A program made the position numbers and the translations under genes. Below the pieces are notes generated by a model, which made no database searches, had not been told where the DNA came from, and worked only from the letters and a program-made list of their open reading frames with translations. 64,000 nucleotides of DNA from Rhodamnia argentea (taxonomy: Eukaryota; Streptophyta; Magnoliopsida; Myrtales; Myrtaceae): positions 7,502,001 through 7,566,000 of the forward strand of contig NC_063154.1 of the NCBI RefSeq assembly GCF_020921035.1, read 5' to 3'. Positions 25,120 through 37,557 of the stretch are shown here, piece after piece. Position 1 is the first letter of the stretch. Each line of letters opens with the position of its first letter.

Positions 25120-26170
25120 CTTTTTTTCCCTAGAGGTCTATTCACAATGAGTAATTTGGAAAGAGCTTGTCTTTGTCTTAGACGCTAGAATTTTCTAATC
25201 ATAATAATGTTCCAACTTATCGTGTGGGTCGATAGAAGATCATTTTCATTTCCGTCCAAAATCAATTTCCAAGTCTTTACACATCAAGTCCCCGATTTCT
25301 TAGGAACGTTCCAACGACCAATCCCGCATATTTTGCGTGGAGTGTGCAGCGGGACGCGCTAGAGTCAATGGCTTGAACGTGCTGCTCATCTTTTGATGGC
25401 CTTGCTTCGTACGTGTGCCACGCTGCTAGTCAAGTCCATCTTGAACAATTGATGAGATGTCCCCTACATACGTCCCGCGATAATCAGCTTTGTCTGACCT
25501 TTTCTTCCCCGCCCCAAGCCGAGCGGCACCTTCTGGCTCGCTTCCCCTTCTTTTAAGAGGCGCTTTCTCGAAAGTCCACACCTTTGAACAGTAGGTTGTT
25601 CATGGCCCTCGTGCCCTAAAACGCCTCTCATTTTTGTTCTTGATAGGACATAAAGTGTCGGCTAAAGCACGTTTAAATCCTGCATGTAAAGAAACCCCCC
25701 ACAAGACACGACGTCGAGTGGTTTGATTAAGCGAATGTTGTACGTCCGACTTTCGAAATTATCAGGTGCGGATAATCTCATGTTTAAGTCACCCATCTAG
25801 AATATATTTAGGCCCGTGCCTTATCCGATTCACGAGATTAACCGAGGGTTCCGCGTATTCGAGATTTTACCTATTTAAAGCGGGGGGGTTTTGCCCCTAC
25901 CGGAATTGGTGATTAGTACGTTGTCAGAAACGTTGAAAGTCCAAGTCCATGGTCCAGAAAGCCGTCGCCAGACTTGCATGGCTTGGGCAGCCGGCGTGTC
26001 GTCTCTCACACGCTCATATAATGGAGCCTCGCTGACATCAGACTCCCTATCTCCCTCTCCCTCAGTCTGCAAGATTGGAATCAATCCTCCCACCATTTTC
26101 GCATCTCTCGCTCTCTCTATCTCTCTCTGTTCCTTCATCAGTTCTTGTTGATTCTTGCACAAATCCTTGT
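25120..26170. other. Upstream region of the small ORF and GT14 gene
   Basis: No gene seen. Composition rises in GC toward 25,500. A TATA-like ATTTAAAG lies at 25873-25880, and CT-rich leader-like DNA follows at 26040-26135. This is compatible with a promoter driving transcription to the right. Confidence 0.45.
25871..25880 (+). promoter_or_regulatory. Candidate TATA box
   Basis: CTATTTAAAG, followed about 170 bases later by a CT-rich leader-like region and, about 330 bases later, by the small ORF at 26210. It could be the core promoter for the small ORF or for a long GT14 leader. No expression evidence. Confidence 0.3.
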
Positions 26171-26209
26171 GTTTTTTTTAAATTTTTTGGGGGTGCTGAG
26201 CATTTGGCG

Positions 26210-26299
26210 ATGATTCGCATTTCCGATTTCCTCGATCTGATTTTATGCCTCGTGATAGTAACCGCAGCTGTGGTGTACGTCTACACTGATCTGTCATAA
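26210..26299 (+). CDS. 29-codon small ORF encoding a hydrophobic (single transmembrane) peptide
   Basis: ATG at 26210, TAA ending at 26299. The peptide begins MIRISDFLDLI, continues with the strongly hydrophobic stretch LCLVIVTAAVVYVY, and ends TDLS. It sits after a CT-rich, leader-like region and about 510 bases upstream of the GT14 start, in the same direction. It could be a stand-alone micropeptide gene or an upstream ORF in a long GT14 leader. Length alone makes it statistically weak. The single uninterrupted hydrophobic span, leader-like context and non-low-complexity sequence are why it is listed. Function unknown. Confidence 0.4.
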   Translation: MIRISDFLDLILCLVIVTAAVVYVYTDLS

Positions 26300-26809
26300 A
26301 GCTCATTAAGTTACGAGACTAATTCGTTCCCCGCACGTTACAGCAACATTCATTCTCCTCCTCTTACGATTAGTACGTGTGTCGGGCAAGAACCACACAG
26401 ATACAGATCCTCATATTCTTCCTCCTTATTTATATCTAACGATTGATTTTCATTCCATTCGCCCCCCATCGAAACTGTAAATAATTAATACCCTTGTTCT
26501 TAATTTTGCTTACTGGTTACATTCGGGAGCAGTTTCTTCTTGCTTTCTTGAGGCGGCATCTCTTGCGTTGAAAGAAAAGTTCGTCTTTGAATCAAACCCA
26601 CAGTAAAGAAACCTGCTTTTTCCCATCGGAATAAACAAAACTTGGTGTGACCCAACTCTTCTTTTTTGTGTCTAGCAAACAGTTTCTTCAAGGTAGCTGA
26701 GAAGCCACTTGAATAAAAAGGGCGAAAAAAGAACAGTTTAAGAAAAACCTGCAAGGCTTTTTCTCTTTCCATCTCTCTCTCTCTCTCTCTCTCAGTGTGT
26801 GCGGAAAGA

Positions 26810-28906
26810 ATGAAGAGTCAACAGAACCAAAATCTGCCGATTCCGATTTTCAAGCCCTTCTATTCACTCCTCCAATTCACCAACGTCCTCTCCTGCATCA
26901 TCATCTTCGGGTGCGGCCTAACCCTAGGAATAGTCCTCAGTTTCCACCTCAAGAACCTGTCCTTCAACCTCGACTTCACCCAGCTCCGCCTTTCGCCGAT
27001 GACGACGCAGCCGCAGCCGCCGGCTGCCCGCCACGTGGGGCTAGCGGAGTACCTGAAGCCGGCGCCGATCGCGCACGACATGGAGGACGAGGAGCTGCTG
27101 TGGCGGGCGTCGATGAGCCCGCGGATCCCCGAGTACCCGTTCGAGAGGACGCCCAAGGTCGCGTTCCTGTTCTTAACCAAGGGTCCTGTTGCATTGGCTC
27201 CTCTGTGGGACAAGTTCTTCAAAGGGCACGAGGGGCTGTACTCGGTTTACGTGCACTCGAACCCGCCGTGGAACGAGACGGAGCCGGAAGACTCGGTGTT
27301 TCACGGCAGAAGAATTCCCAGCAAGGTTAGTATCATTAGTCAGCTTCACATGATACATCTTCTTCCTTGTCATTTGTCATATACCCGTTACCTTTTTGGA
27401 GGTTTTAGACGGGAAACATTAAAGAAACAGTAATTGTTTCGTCTGCTTTTGCTTTCTGGATAACCTTCAGTTTGTTCGATTTGCATAAGGTTGCGACATG
27501 TTTTTTTATTCCAAATTACATGCATGTTTGCTTTGCAAGAAAAATAAGATGAACTAGGAAATAACAATTGCGTAGAGACGATGAGTTACGAAATCGCTTA
27601 GGGTTTTTTACACTAGAGTTACTTAAAGCCCGCGTGACATGTTGTGAGGTCCCAAACGAAGGAGGATTTACTCATTAGAGCATGCGACGAGGTGAGATAT
27701 TTGGTGTTGTTGCCGCCACGGACGGCAAGTGTTGATCAAAAGATTTATGTGACGGAGTTTCTTCATTTAGAATCTTGGCAGAAGCGCATATATAGAAGAA
27801 GACGATTGGTAAATCTCGAATTGAATCTTGGCAGGAGTCGAACATTATTGCTTAGGTTAGATCTTGTGTTTTCGCGGCGACATTGGCTTAGCCCATTCAA
27901 TACGTTGGGCCCAAATTGACCGCCCCATTCCAGCTAAATGATCGGTCCATCTTTCCAACCCGGGGGTTCCACCATTTTCTTATATTGCATGTGATCTCAT
28001 GACATGACCTGTTAACTTAGCTACCAGTCGGTCCATTCTTGAATTTGCATCACAGAAATGGTAGAAATAGAATCGGAAGATCTTATTTGCAGAGCTTCAT
28101 AATACTCATTCACCGACACCAATGACTCTGTGACCTTGTGTTTTTCTGAAGTATAAAGTATGATTGATTATATCCATCACATCATCCATAAATTAAGCTT
28201 GTCCAATTTTTTTTTCTTTGTTATATAATGTGCCGATTGTCCTTGCGAAATGCAGGAAGTCGCGTGGGGAAAGGTCAACATGATCGAGGCCGAGCGGCGC
28301 CTCCTCGCCAACGCCCTCCTTGACGTCGCGAACGAGCGCTTCATCCTGCTCTCCGAGACGTGCATCCCGCTCTTCAACTTCTCCACCATCTACTCCTATC
28401 TCGTCAACTCCACCCAGACCTTTGTCGAGGTCTACGACCTGCTGGGCCCCGTCGGCCGCGGCCGGTACAGCTTTGCGATGTCCCCACGCATCGCGATGCA
28501 CGACTGGCGCAAGGGGTCGCAGTGGTTCGAGATGGACCGGAGGCTCGCCGTCGAGGTGGTGGCCGACCGTACTTACTTCCCTCTGTTCCAGAAGCACTGC
28601 AAGCGCGCCTGCTACGCCGACGAGCACTACCTGCCGACCCTCATGAACATGAAGTTCGGGGCAAGCAACGCGAACCGGACGTTGACCTACGTCGACTGGT
28701 CGAAGGGTGGGCCGCACCCGAACCGGTTCGTGAGGAACGAGATCACGGTGGAGTTCCTGGAGAGGCTGAGGGATGGTAACGGGAGGCGGTGCGAGTACAA
28801 CGGGGAGGTGACGAGCGTGTGCTTCTTGTTCGCGAGGAAGTTCTTGCCCAGCTCTCTTGACCGGTTGCTGAGGTTTGCACCCAAGGTCATGCACTTCAAT
28901 AGGTAG
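26810..28906 (+). CDS. GT14 core-2/I-branching beta-1,6-N-acetylglucosaminyltransferase-like, BC10-type
   Basis: Two exons, 26810-27325 and 28256-28906, joined at a phase-0 GT-AG intron (AGCAAG then GTTAGT; TGCAG then GAAGTC). Product 388 aa. A Met-Lys-rich N terminus is followed by one signal anchor (about residues 20-42, [20 protein letters not shown]), so a type II Golgi protein. The luminal domain begins near [13 protein letters not shown], with [78 protein letters not shown] and [10 protein letters not shown]. All are landmarks of the plant BC10/DUF266 branch of GT14. Potential N-glycosylation sites include NET, NFS and NRT. The family is linked to cell-wall or glycoprotein glycosylation (rice BC10), but acceptor specificity is unknown. 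The start is the first ATG; codons before it in frame lack another ATG. Confidence 0.93.
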
Positions 28907-28909
28907 ATC

Positions 28910-31229
28910 ATCTCCCAAGAAAATAACAAAAAAGGAGCGAAAGAATCATTCATTATTCGTTCAATATTCTTTTTTTTTTCCCGGCAATGATCAATAGGGC
29001 AAAGGATCTAGCCTAGTTGACCTTTCCAAAAGTTTACTCTTTTTTTTTTTTTTTTTTTACTATAATTTCATCTTCAAACATTGAACAACATTGTACACTG
29101 TCGATCATGTATAGAACGTAGAGCTTCGCATGCAACAATCAAGTTTTCTGACCAATGATGCGCCATGTACACTTCAACGTTCAAATGACCTTTTTGTACA
29201 CATGGAATCGAAAGTATTTTGATTTGCAAAGCACTGATTATATGTGAAGCAATTATTATCTTTACGATGCACGGTGGCTCCCATCGTGCGAGACCCCATC
29301 ATCCGGATGTGGGATTTTGTCCCACATCGACTAATGCACTTCTCCCTAGTTTGGCTTATAAGTCATTGGTCAACGAAATCGTGAATTTGTCACCACTCGC
29401 GTGCGGTGTTTTGACTTTTGAATGTTCATGCCCGCTTGTAATTTATTTGGTAAAAAGGAACAAATTACATGTGACGCAAGGAGAAACCATGTATAATCAA
29501 ATAAAATCATTTTCCACGGTGTGGCTTTCAACTTCTTACAAGCCAAACTGAGCCGCTAACCGTATTGTAAAACACATTAATTCTCTTCATAACTTCAACC
29601 ATTTATACAGAAGTAGCTCATTGTAAAAAAATAATAATAATTGAAGTATTTTAAAATAAATAAATAAATGCTCCTTCTAAAACTAGTTTAGTGAGCTTAA
29701 CTTTATGAAATTACACAAAAAGAAAGAAGAAATATGGGTTTGGTCCGGTTTCAAACCGAAACCAAGCCGCAATTTTTGCCCACAAATGAAATTTTTAGTT
29801 AAATTTAGACGTGGATGTAGGTCACATCCGTACCCTTTTAAACCTTGGTAACCTCACAATCCGAGGCATGGTTGGAGAAATTTTCCTCAAAATAGGGATG
29901 GAGGAAAGTATAGCCCTTAACCAAATCCTTAATTTTTTTTCTGTGTGTGTTCTACTTTCCGTTGGTTGTTCTTTATGTTCAGTGTCTTAATGCTTTCATT
30001 TTGTAGGCCCACGTAATTGAGCCCATATCCTAAGCTTGCTAAAGCCCAGCCCAACAGCAGATGACTTTCTAATTGGGGTGACTCGATCTATGCCTGCTGA
30101 CTTTTTCTTTTTTGTTCAAGACTTTAAGTTATTAAATTTACGGTTTTTCACGCCCTAATTTCTTAAAAAAACCTCCAACTTTAGGTTTAGTCCCAAATGT
30201 GTTCCGAACTCCATTTGTCTAATAAAAGGTCACATAGTTTAATTAATTATAACCCCAAATCTGCCCCTGAACTCTTTCTTCTAAAAGTATCACCAACCTT
30301 TAATCTAGTCTCAAATCTATCCATGTTAGCCTTTTTGCACAAAAATAGCCATTGGGTATTCGACATGATGTTTTTTGCTAACAAATCCACACCAGCAAGG
30401 TGACGTGGCAAATTATCTACAAAACAAAACCGTTATTTGATATGGAAAAGTAGGGAAATTAGGAATGGCTAATGACGATTTTTGGATGAAGCGCTACCGA
30501 GGTAGATTTGGAACTAAAGCTAAAGTTATTGTTTTTCTTAGGCAAAAAAAATTTTTTTTTTTTTAGAGAGATTTGGGACTGGAGCTTAAGTTTAGGTTTT
30601 TTTTATTAGATTAAAAATGTTCTGGACAAATTTGAGAGTGAAGTTAAAGTTTGTTTTTTTTTTTTATAAATAAATGCGAGATAAAATTTGGACTGTACAT
30701 AAAGTTTAGATTTTTAACAGGAAATTATGTTGTATTTTCATGAGGGAAAGAAAACAAGTAAAGAAACAATTGATTATCCCCCGAAATTGAAATCCGAAAG
30801 GAAAACTTGTTTTTCCAAATATATATTCAACAAAAGTGAAAACATGCTAAATTGCTAATTGCAACCAAAGGGGTGAAAAAGTTGTTCAAGATCAATGATC
30901 ATACTTAAACTACTCCTTTTTTTATTTATTTAAATGATAAAACATTTCAACGAAATTGGCAGAAAAAAGGAAGAAAAACGATCGCAATGAAGCACCCTCT
31001 TCATTAAGCACGATGATTCTCAATCCCTCATCATGACGCGACTCAAGCACAAATCAATCCCTTCCCCCACGATGTCATTCGCGATGATATCGACTGGTCA
31101 AAAAGAAAACAAATGGAAGATGGAACAAAGAGGAAAAGAAACAAGGAAGAAAAGGAAAAAGCACATGACTTTGTTAATTACAGAACTACGGTGGAGTTTG
31201 CGAAATCATATCAAGTATTCCCGGTAAAG
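28910..31229. other. Convergent intergenic region between GT14 and the LRR receptor kinase
   Basis: No gene recognised. It contains poly-T tracts (29040-29058), a small palindrome GTGGGATTTTGTCCCAC near 29309, and several short low-complexity runs. The first about 250 bases probably include the GT14 3' UTR. Confidence 0.55.
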
Positions 31230-31230
31230 A

Positions 31231-34200
31231 TCACTGGCTCGTCCCGCACGTGCCTTCCGACATCGACGGAGAATCGGAGACGGACTCGAGGTTGTCGTGG
31301 CATGGGGAGGAGGACTCCTCGTCGGCCCCGCGAATCTCCTCGATCATCCGGACCACGTGGCCCATCCTCGGCCGTTGTTCGGGGGAGGCGCAGGTGCATG
31401 CCATGGCGATCTGGAGCAGCCCCACCATCTCCTCCTCGATGTCCTTGTACCTCATCAGCTCCAGATCGAACACCTCTGCCGTCCACTCCTCCCTCACCAC
31501 CGACTGGACCCACCGAGGCAGGTCCAGGACCCCGCTCCCGGCGCCGCCGTACTCGGCCCCGCTCCCGTGGTCAGGCACGGACGGGCACTTCCCAGTCAGC
31601 AGCTCCAGGAGGACGACCCCGAACGAGTACACATCCGACTTCTGCGTGACCTTGCCGACGCCGCGGTGGCCGTCGATCACCTCGGGTGCACGGTAGCCAT
31701 TGGGTCGGGGGGCGGCGGCAGCAGCGGGGGAGGCGAACACGGAGAGGCCATAGTCAGAGACGCGGGCACTCCCAGCGTGGTCGATGAGGATGTTGGTGGA
31801 CTTGACGTTACCGTGGACGAGCTTGAGGGACTTGCACGAATTGTGGATGAAGGCCAGGCCGCGGGCCGCGCCCACCGCGAGCTTGAGGCGGGTGGTCCAG
31901 TCCAGCGGCGTTCTGCCCACTCCTCGGTTCCCTACAGTCACCAAAGAACAATCTTTGACTCATCAGTTTGTGAGAAAAATCATCCGCACTGCTCCCATTA
32001 TGGGATTCCGCGACCAACACACAGCAATTCGATTACTTTCCCGTACCAAATCGCTTCATTTGGCAAGAACATTCCGCAATTAACACTAAAAGATTCCCCA
32101 TCATGTTAATTCGCAACGACAAAGGCTTCGATCGAATCATTGGAATTTACGTTGAAAGAGGGGCGACATGCTAATCCAGGCAGCTTTACCCAGTCGGATG
32201 TCCTCTAAAGCAAAAGGTGATGAAGATTCGGTCTAATTATTACACGAGGAGCTTCACCAAGATTAACATCAAGAACGGGGATCTTAACCCATAGTCATGA
32301 TGATGCAGATTCCACTATTTGAATAAAGAACAGAGGTCGGGTCAGAGGTAATGATGGCGATAACAGTGCGCGGACGAAGGCCCTACAGGAGCACACACTT
32401 TTGGAAAGTGTTCAGCAAGGAAAGACCGCAGAGAATAAATATTCCCCAGAAAAGGAAACGAAAGCGAAGGAGACAGCAGAAAAATTGAGATTAACGTTTG
32501 AAAAGATAAAAAAGACGAAAATATTCAAAACATCATTCGACCAAAAAAAAGAAAAAGAAAGGAAAAGGGTAATTAAGAAGCTAAATAAAGCTATCTATCC
32601 TCCTTCCCAGGAGAAACGACGTCGTGGAGGAGGGTCCCCCTTGTTACTAAAAAAATGAAGAAAGACGAGCGTTTGGCTCTGTTCACGGATGGCAATTTAA
32701 GTCGCAGGTTTCTGTCACGTTCTATAACTGTTCCCCTTGTCCGTAATAATGCCCTCGGCCTCGGCCTCTGGTACTCTCAGTGGACCACACCCACCAGACC
32801 AGACCAGACCAATCTCCCAAACAACAGAGACCGACGACAATAATCAAAATCCCTTTGTCCCTTTGTCTTTTAGCTTACTCGCTTCCAATGCTCAAGCTCT
32901 GTGATAACTCCGAAAGAGAAAGATGCAAAGAAGCACGAAACTTGTCGCTCGGCATTGAAGGCTTCGCGTAAATGTGCTGGTGCGGCAATTTATGGAGCGT
33001 GTTTACTACTGTTCACCCAGAAGGGTCGTGGTGAATTGTCTTAAAGGAACGAAGTGTTTTGAGTTGACAAGAGGCAGTGGATCGAGTCAGATCAACTTGA
33101 ACTAATCAAGGACAGACCTTTGTCCAGCCATGGAACGATCAATACCAGTTCTAGGACTAAAACATAGCAACAAAACAAATGCAATTTCGAACAGAGAAGA
33201 AGAGAACTTAGCAAACGATTTGGAAGCAACGCACGTACCGTGAAGGAGCCAAAACAAGCTCCCATTAGCCATGTAGTCGTAGACCAGCAGCTTCTCCTCC
33301 CTCGCGAAGTAGTAAGCCCGCAGGCTCACCACGTTGGGGTGGCCCAGCCTCCCCAGCAGCTCCATGTGCTGCTCGAACTCCCTCCTCCCACCCACGCTCG
33401 CGTCCTTCAGCCGCTTCACCGCCACCACGTTCCCGTCGTCCAGCACCGCCTTGTACGCCGTCCCGAACCCTCCCTTCCCCAGCATCTCCGCTGACGCCCT
33501 CAGCAGGTCCTCCAGCTCGAACCGCTTCACCCCCTCGAAGAACACCATCCTCCCTCTCTCGTACCCGGCGGGGTTGTTAGCCGCTGCCACTGCGGCGGCG
33601 GCTGCTGCTGGGTATGGGCTGGACGAGTACACGATCTTCTCGCTCTCCAGGAGCTTCGAGTTCTTCTTCTCGCCAACGTAGCTCCTCCAGAAGTAGCAAT
33701 AGAGCAGGAGAGAGATTGCCACAAGCACTAGGACGTCGCCGACTATGATGGCGATCAGGGCCGCGGGCTTGATGTGGGCTGCACCGGAGCGGCGAGGGCC
33801 CGACGAGGCAGCGGCCGGCGTCACGGTCACGGGCATCGAGCTCGGGGATGAGGCCACGGTGTTGGGCTTCGGGCTGGGGCTCAATGGGGACGCGATGGCC
33901 CCATCGGACCCGGGTCGAGTCGGGTCGCCGACGGCGGCATCGCATTTCTTCAGTGGGTACCCACACAGAGCCGAGTTCTCCGCAAATGCAGACTCGGGGA
34001 ACCCCGACAGCGACTTGGGCACTTTGCCGGCGAGCCTGTTGCGGGAGATGTTGAAGTCCTGGAGGTTCGGGAGTTCCAGGCCTGAAATGGGGCCCGAGAA
34101 GCCGTTCCCCTCGAGCCTCAGGGTCAGCAGGTGGGTCAACCCGTTGAGTGCCGCCGGGACGTCACCTGAGAAGTTGTTGAAGGACAGATCGAGCCGATAG

Positions 34201-34616
34201 AGCCTCGAGAGCGAAAGCACGGAAGCCGGGAACCCGCCGGAGAAGCCATTGTGGGAGAGGAAGATGAGCTTCAGGGCCGTGAGGTTGGACAGATCCGGGA
34301 CCCGACCCGAGAAACGGTTGCGCTTGAGGCTGAGGACGCGAAGCTGAGAGAGGGAGGTGAGGGGCTGGATGGAGCCGCGGAGGTCGAGGCTCTCGAGGAC
34401 GAGGCGAGAGACGCGGCCGTGGAGGCAGGAGACGCCGAGCCACGAGCAGGCGTCGGTGGAGGAGTTCCAGTTGGCGAGCTTGTCGCCGGCGTCGGAGGCG
34501 GCTTTGAAGGCCAGGAGAGGCTCGGAGTCTGGGTTGGCGGCGGAAGCTTGGAGGGAAGAGAAGTGGAGGAGGAGGAGGAAGGAGATGAGCTTCTTCAGGT
34601 GAAGAGGCGGCGACAT
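31231..34616 (-). CDS. LRR receptor-like kinase, probable pseudokinase (At1g68400-like, LRR-III)
   Basis: Two exons, 34616-33239 and 31931-31231, separated by a 1.3-kb intron that splits a Gly codon after WLLHG. Product 692 aa. Order: signal peptide ([13 protein letters not shown]); LRR N-cap with ACSWLGVSC; about five LRRs (for example [20 protein letters not shown]); a cysteine pair, [10 protein letters not shown]; a Ser/Pro-rich stem; a transmembrane helix ([21 protein letters not shown]); then the kinase. [12 protein letters not shown] and VAVKRLKD are intact. The catalytic loop reads VHGNVKSTN, lacking the HRD aspartate, and DFG is DYG, so phosphotransfer is doubtful. The C terminus EGTCGTSQ matches the subfamily. 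The start chosen is the ATG that directly precedes the signal peptide, although the frame stays open 42 codons upstream. Likely acts at the plasma membrane as a scaffold or co-receptor. Confidence 0.94.
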
Positions 34617-34760
34617 TGTGGCCCTGCGCAGAGAGAGAGAGAGAGAGAGGTGAAGTGAAGCCGAGGGAGCGAGGGAGGAGGGAAAAGTAGGTTTTGTGTT
34701 TCCTCTGCAAAGCCCAAGGAGAGAGAAAGGGGGTTGGGGCACGAGTGTAAATTGAAGCTG
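34617..34760 (-). promoter_or_regulatory. GA-rich 5' leader of the LRR receptor gene
   Basis: A GA microsatellite (34629-34650, CT on the gene strand) directly precedes the start codon. The region is GC-rich compared with the DNA beyond 34,790. Confidence 0.35.
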
Positions 34761-34789
34761 AAGTCGGAGGGTGGAATTGGAAATTCGTG

Positions 34790-35475
34790 CTGGGCAACAT
34801 TGACAAAGTAATTGAAAATAGGACTTGTGTTGACAATATTAGGAAAAATAGACCATACCCTGCCGGTTAAACTTTATATGAGCGGCCTCAATTCTATTGA
34901 AGTGGCTTTCATGGGGAGTGATGAAATATTAAATTTTTAATCATGTCCTCTTCTAATAATTTAAGCTTTTAAAATAATTGAGTCTTACATAGTCTCACAT
35001 GATATTAGAGTACGAGGTCCCGAGTTCATATCTTTTCCGGTCCCTATTTGCTTCTCTAATTACATATTTTCACGCTTAATACTAGACTTGCTGCGAGGGA
35101 GAGTGATGAAATAATCAAATAATAAACAACGACTTCATCTAATAATTGGAGCTCTTACAACAGGTGACGGTAGTTTCACAAAATATAACATACCCGTCAT
35201 TGATTTAAGGATTATAAGTACTCTTTTTCTTTAATTAATTCTTTCCAAGTTTCTGTAAATTGTATGTGGTTTTTGGACTGAAATGCTCTCGTTTAAGAAC
35301 TGAACTTTGATTTGGTTTTTGGACTAAAATGCTCTCATTTAAGAACCGAATTCCGATTTAACCCAACATAAACTAAGGCAACCGTTGACTTTAGGGCTCA
35401 AGCGGGAGTGTTCTGTATGCAAAACAAAGCGTAATCTGTAGTTAATAGCAAAGCAATTAGCGGTACCTCGAGGGT
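34790..35475. repeat. Copy of the LRK10L-cluster flanking repeat, interrupted
   Basis: 34790-34900 (CAACATTGACAAAGTAATTG..GACTTGTGTTGACAATA) and 35190-35470 (GTCATTGATTTAAGG..AATTAGCGGTACCTCGAGGG) together match one continuous segment at about 57400-57740 and a partial one at 49140-49435. The middle part (about 34905-35180) is foreign AT-rich sequence absent from the other copies, so it is probably an inserted element. The repeat marks the 3' side of each LRK10L unit. Confidence 0.7.
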
Positions 35476-36110
35476 TGTTTGTAATTTTAATAGGGTTGTC
35501 TTGTTATACTTCGAATGGATCATTAAGCACCGATTGTTAATTAAGCGGTTCTTGGCACAGTTACAGGGATAAAATCACGAATATCAACGAGATTCCTTAA
35601 ACGCACTTCGAAACTCGAATTGAGGATGGACCACTAAAAATTTCTTCGACTTAAGATAACTTCGTTTGTTGGTTACATTCTCTTTCGTCTTTTGTCCGAA
35701 AAATGGAAATCAGCGCTCAAAAATTCAGCGCGGGAGAATTCTGGAAACTAATACGCGAGGACTGAGGAGTATATTTAGGCGCATGTGTCGTTGATTGAGT
35801 ACTTTAGGATCACTGATTAAGCATAGATAACAAGGAATTTTTCAGATACTGAGCATAATCTTAATTATGAAAAAAGTTTGGTTCCTACCGTCGTAACTCT
35901 CGTTGATTTTTTTTGGGGGGGTCAGAACATTCGTTTGCCTAACTAGTTCCATAGAATAACTCTTCAAATGAAACAACATATGTTTAAAAAAAATGCTTGA
36001 TTAATGACATTAGATTAAACCCGACTGGAGTCATTAATCTTTTGGAGAGTCTCAGTTTCACCTGTACAAGCGGGGGAGAGATCTTGAGCCTCGACACTTC
36101 CTTCTGGCAT

Positions 36111-37265
36111 CTACGCCATGCTCTCCTCTTTTGGGGCAAGATCAAAGTCATCAAGACAATAGTTTCCATCCAGGAGAATGTGGTGACGCTTGACATCGAA
36201 GTGCAAAATCCTTATGTTGCAACCTCGATGCAAGTACTCTAGTCCGTAAGCTTTGTTCGAGCGAAATTTTGTACAATGTGTGCCAACTGCCAACTCAACA
36301 TCTTTCGACCAAAAAAAAAAAAACTGCTGTTCTATCTACGAAGTGTTGCTCCCGTTGAATATGAACTTTTTGAGGGATTAATAGGGCATGAAAACATAAA
36401 CCAAAGCTCCTTTAGAAGCTTCACCGCCGCCAGTTGACCGTCTTGGAGCTTGCCTTTGTACACGCAGCCATGGCCTCTCTGGCCTAGCTTTTCTTTGAAA
36501 GAGTCTGTCATCCTCTCGATGTCTTCGCAGGTGTGTCTTCTCGAAGAGATGAGTCCCTCGATTTTCATCCTGCCATTGAAATGTCAGCTCCTCTGGTTCA
36601 TCAAAGCCATAATTTTCCTGATAATCGGTGTCTTCCTGTAGGAATGCATAACAATGATGTCGAGCACAATTCCAGCTCCTGATGCAACTATTCCTTAAAA
36701 AACAAACTATATTTTCGACCAGCAAATTCCAGGCTTTGCTGCTAGGACACAAAACCTTATGAACAGCAGGTGATAAATCCTGAAAGCCAAGGGGAATCTT
36801 GAAAAGCCATTTTGTGCATTCTTTGCACTGCTTTGTATCAACAGTCCAGATGATCTCGAAGCCTTTGTTCGAGACTTCATGAGTAGCAGCACTGTAATCG
36901 CCACCCTCTGAAGGAGGCCGTAGAGCTAGAGCTTCACTTCTTGGTAACCAGGATAAGGACACTGAAACTGCAGTTCTCGGGTACCTGGTTTGCAGAATCC
37001 GCCTCTACAGTGAAGTAGCCATGTCGAAAGATGGAGACAAGAGAACGAATAAGCTAGGTGAGGGATCGTCGATGATCGCAATCATAGAATGAGGTGGAAT
37101 TGAGGTCATGGAAGTGTAGTCGGAGAGGCTGAAGTCTAGAGTGGTGTAATGAATATGTTGCAAGACATATATCTCTTCCGAGACATCTGTGCTTGCGACC
37201 TCAAGGATCCAAGCGATCCTATTCATGTGGATCACTCGATACTTCTCGGACACCATGGACATGAC
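36111..37265 (-). pseudogene. Truncated LRK10L/WAK-like receptor kinase relic (unit D)
   Basis: Minus-strand fragments in shifting frames. 37262-37000 has RVIHMNRIAWILEVA and HYTTLDFSLSDYTS, which resemble a GUB_WAK-type galacturonan-binding ectodomain. 36900-36780 has NKGFEIIWTVDTKQCKECTK, a WAK-associated C-terminal domain. 36568-36400 has the juxtamembrane and N-lobe ([37 protein letters not shown]). It then jumps to 36293-36111 ([27 protein letters not shown]). The glycine loop is damaged (GQRGHG), most of the N-lobe and the whole C-lobe after the catalytic loop are missing, and frames change. This is a dead gene, the most decayed member of the cluster. Confidence 0.8.
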
Positions 37266-37557
37266 CAGGTTATATCCCTCTCATAGCCTTAACAAGGACC
37301 TTAAGAATAGTAAGAACGTTAATCAATATTCATTAAGAGTATACGATTTATGGAATGTTGAAATGTATTGAATTATTTAACACCTTAGGCATGACAACTT
37401 TTCACGATAGAGTTAATACCCTTTTATCGAGTATTCAAATTTCGGACACTCATTTATCAAATTGTTAATCCTAACTGTCCTAGAATTGGTTGTTTAATAC
37501 ATCGACCATTGAGCCATTGATCTTAGCATGCTTTCACACTGTCGGTACATATAAAGG

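Noticed and set aside
28193-28918. 241-codon minus-strand ORF opposite GT14 exon 2
   Set aside because: Antisense shadow caused by high third-position GC in the GT14 exon. Composition is arginine/glycine/valine-rich with no domain.
29300-29400. GTCCCACATCG motif suggesting a Cassandra-type TRIM with 5S-like promoter
   Set aside because: Only the short palindrome is present. I could not find the 5S internal promoter boxes or paired LTRs.
31297-32109. 270-codon plus-strand ORF opposite the LRR kinase C-terminal exon
   Set aside because: Antisense shadow of a GC-rich exon; the minus-strand kinase frame explains the region.
33577-34836. Additional minus- and plus-strand ORFs over the LRR ectodomain exon
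   Set aside because: Alternative frames of the same GC-rich exon, with no recognisable motif.
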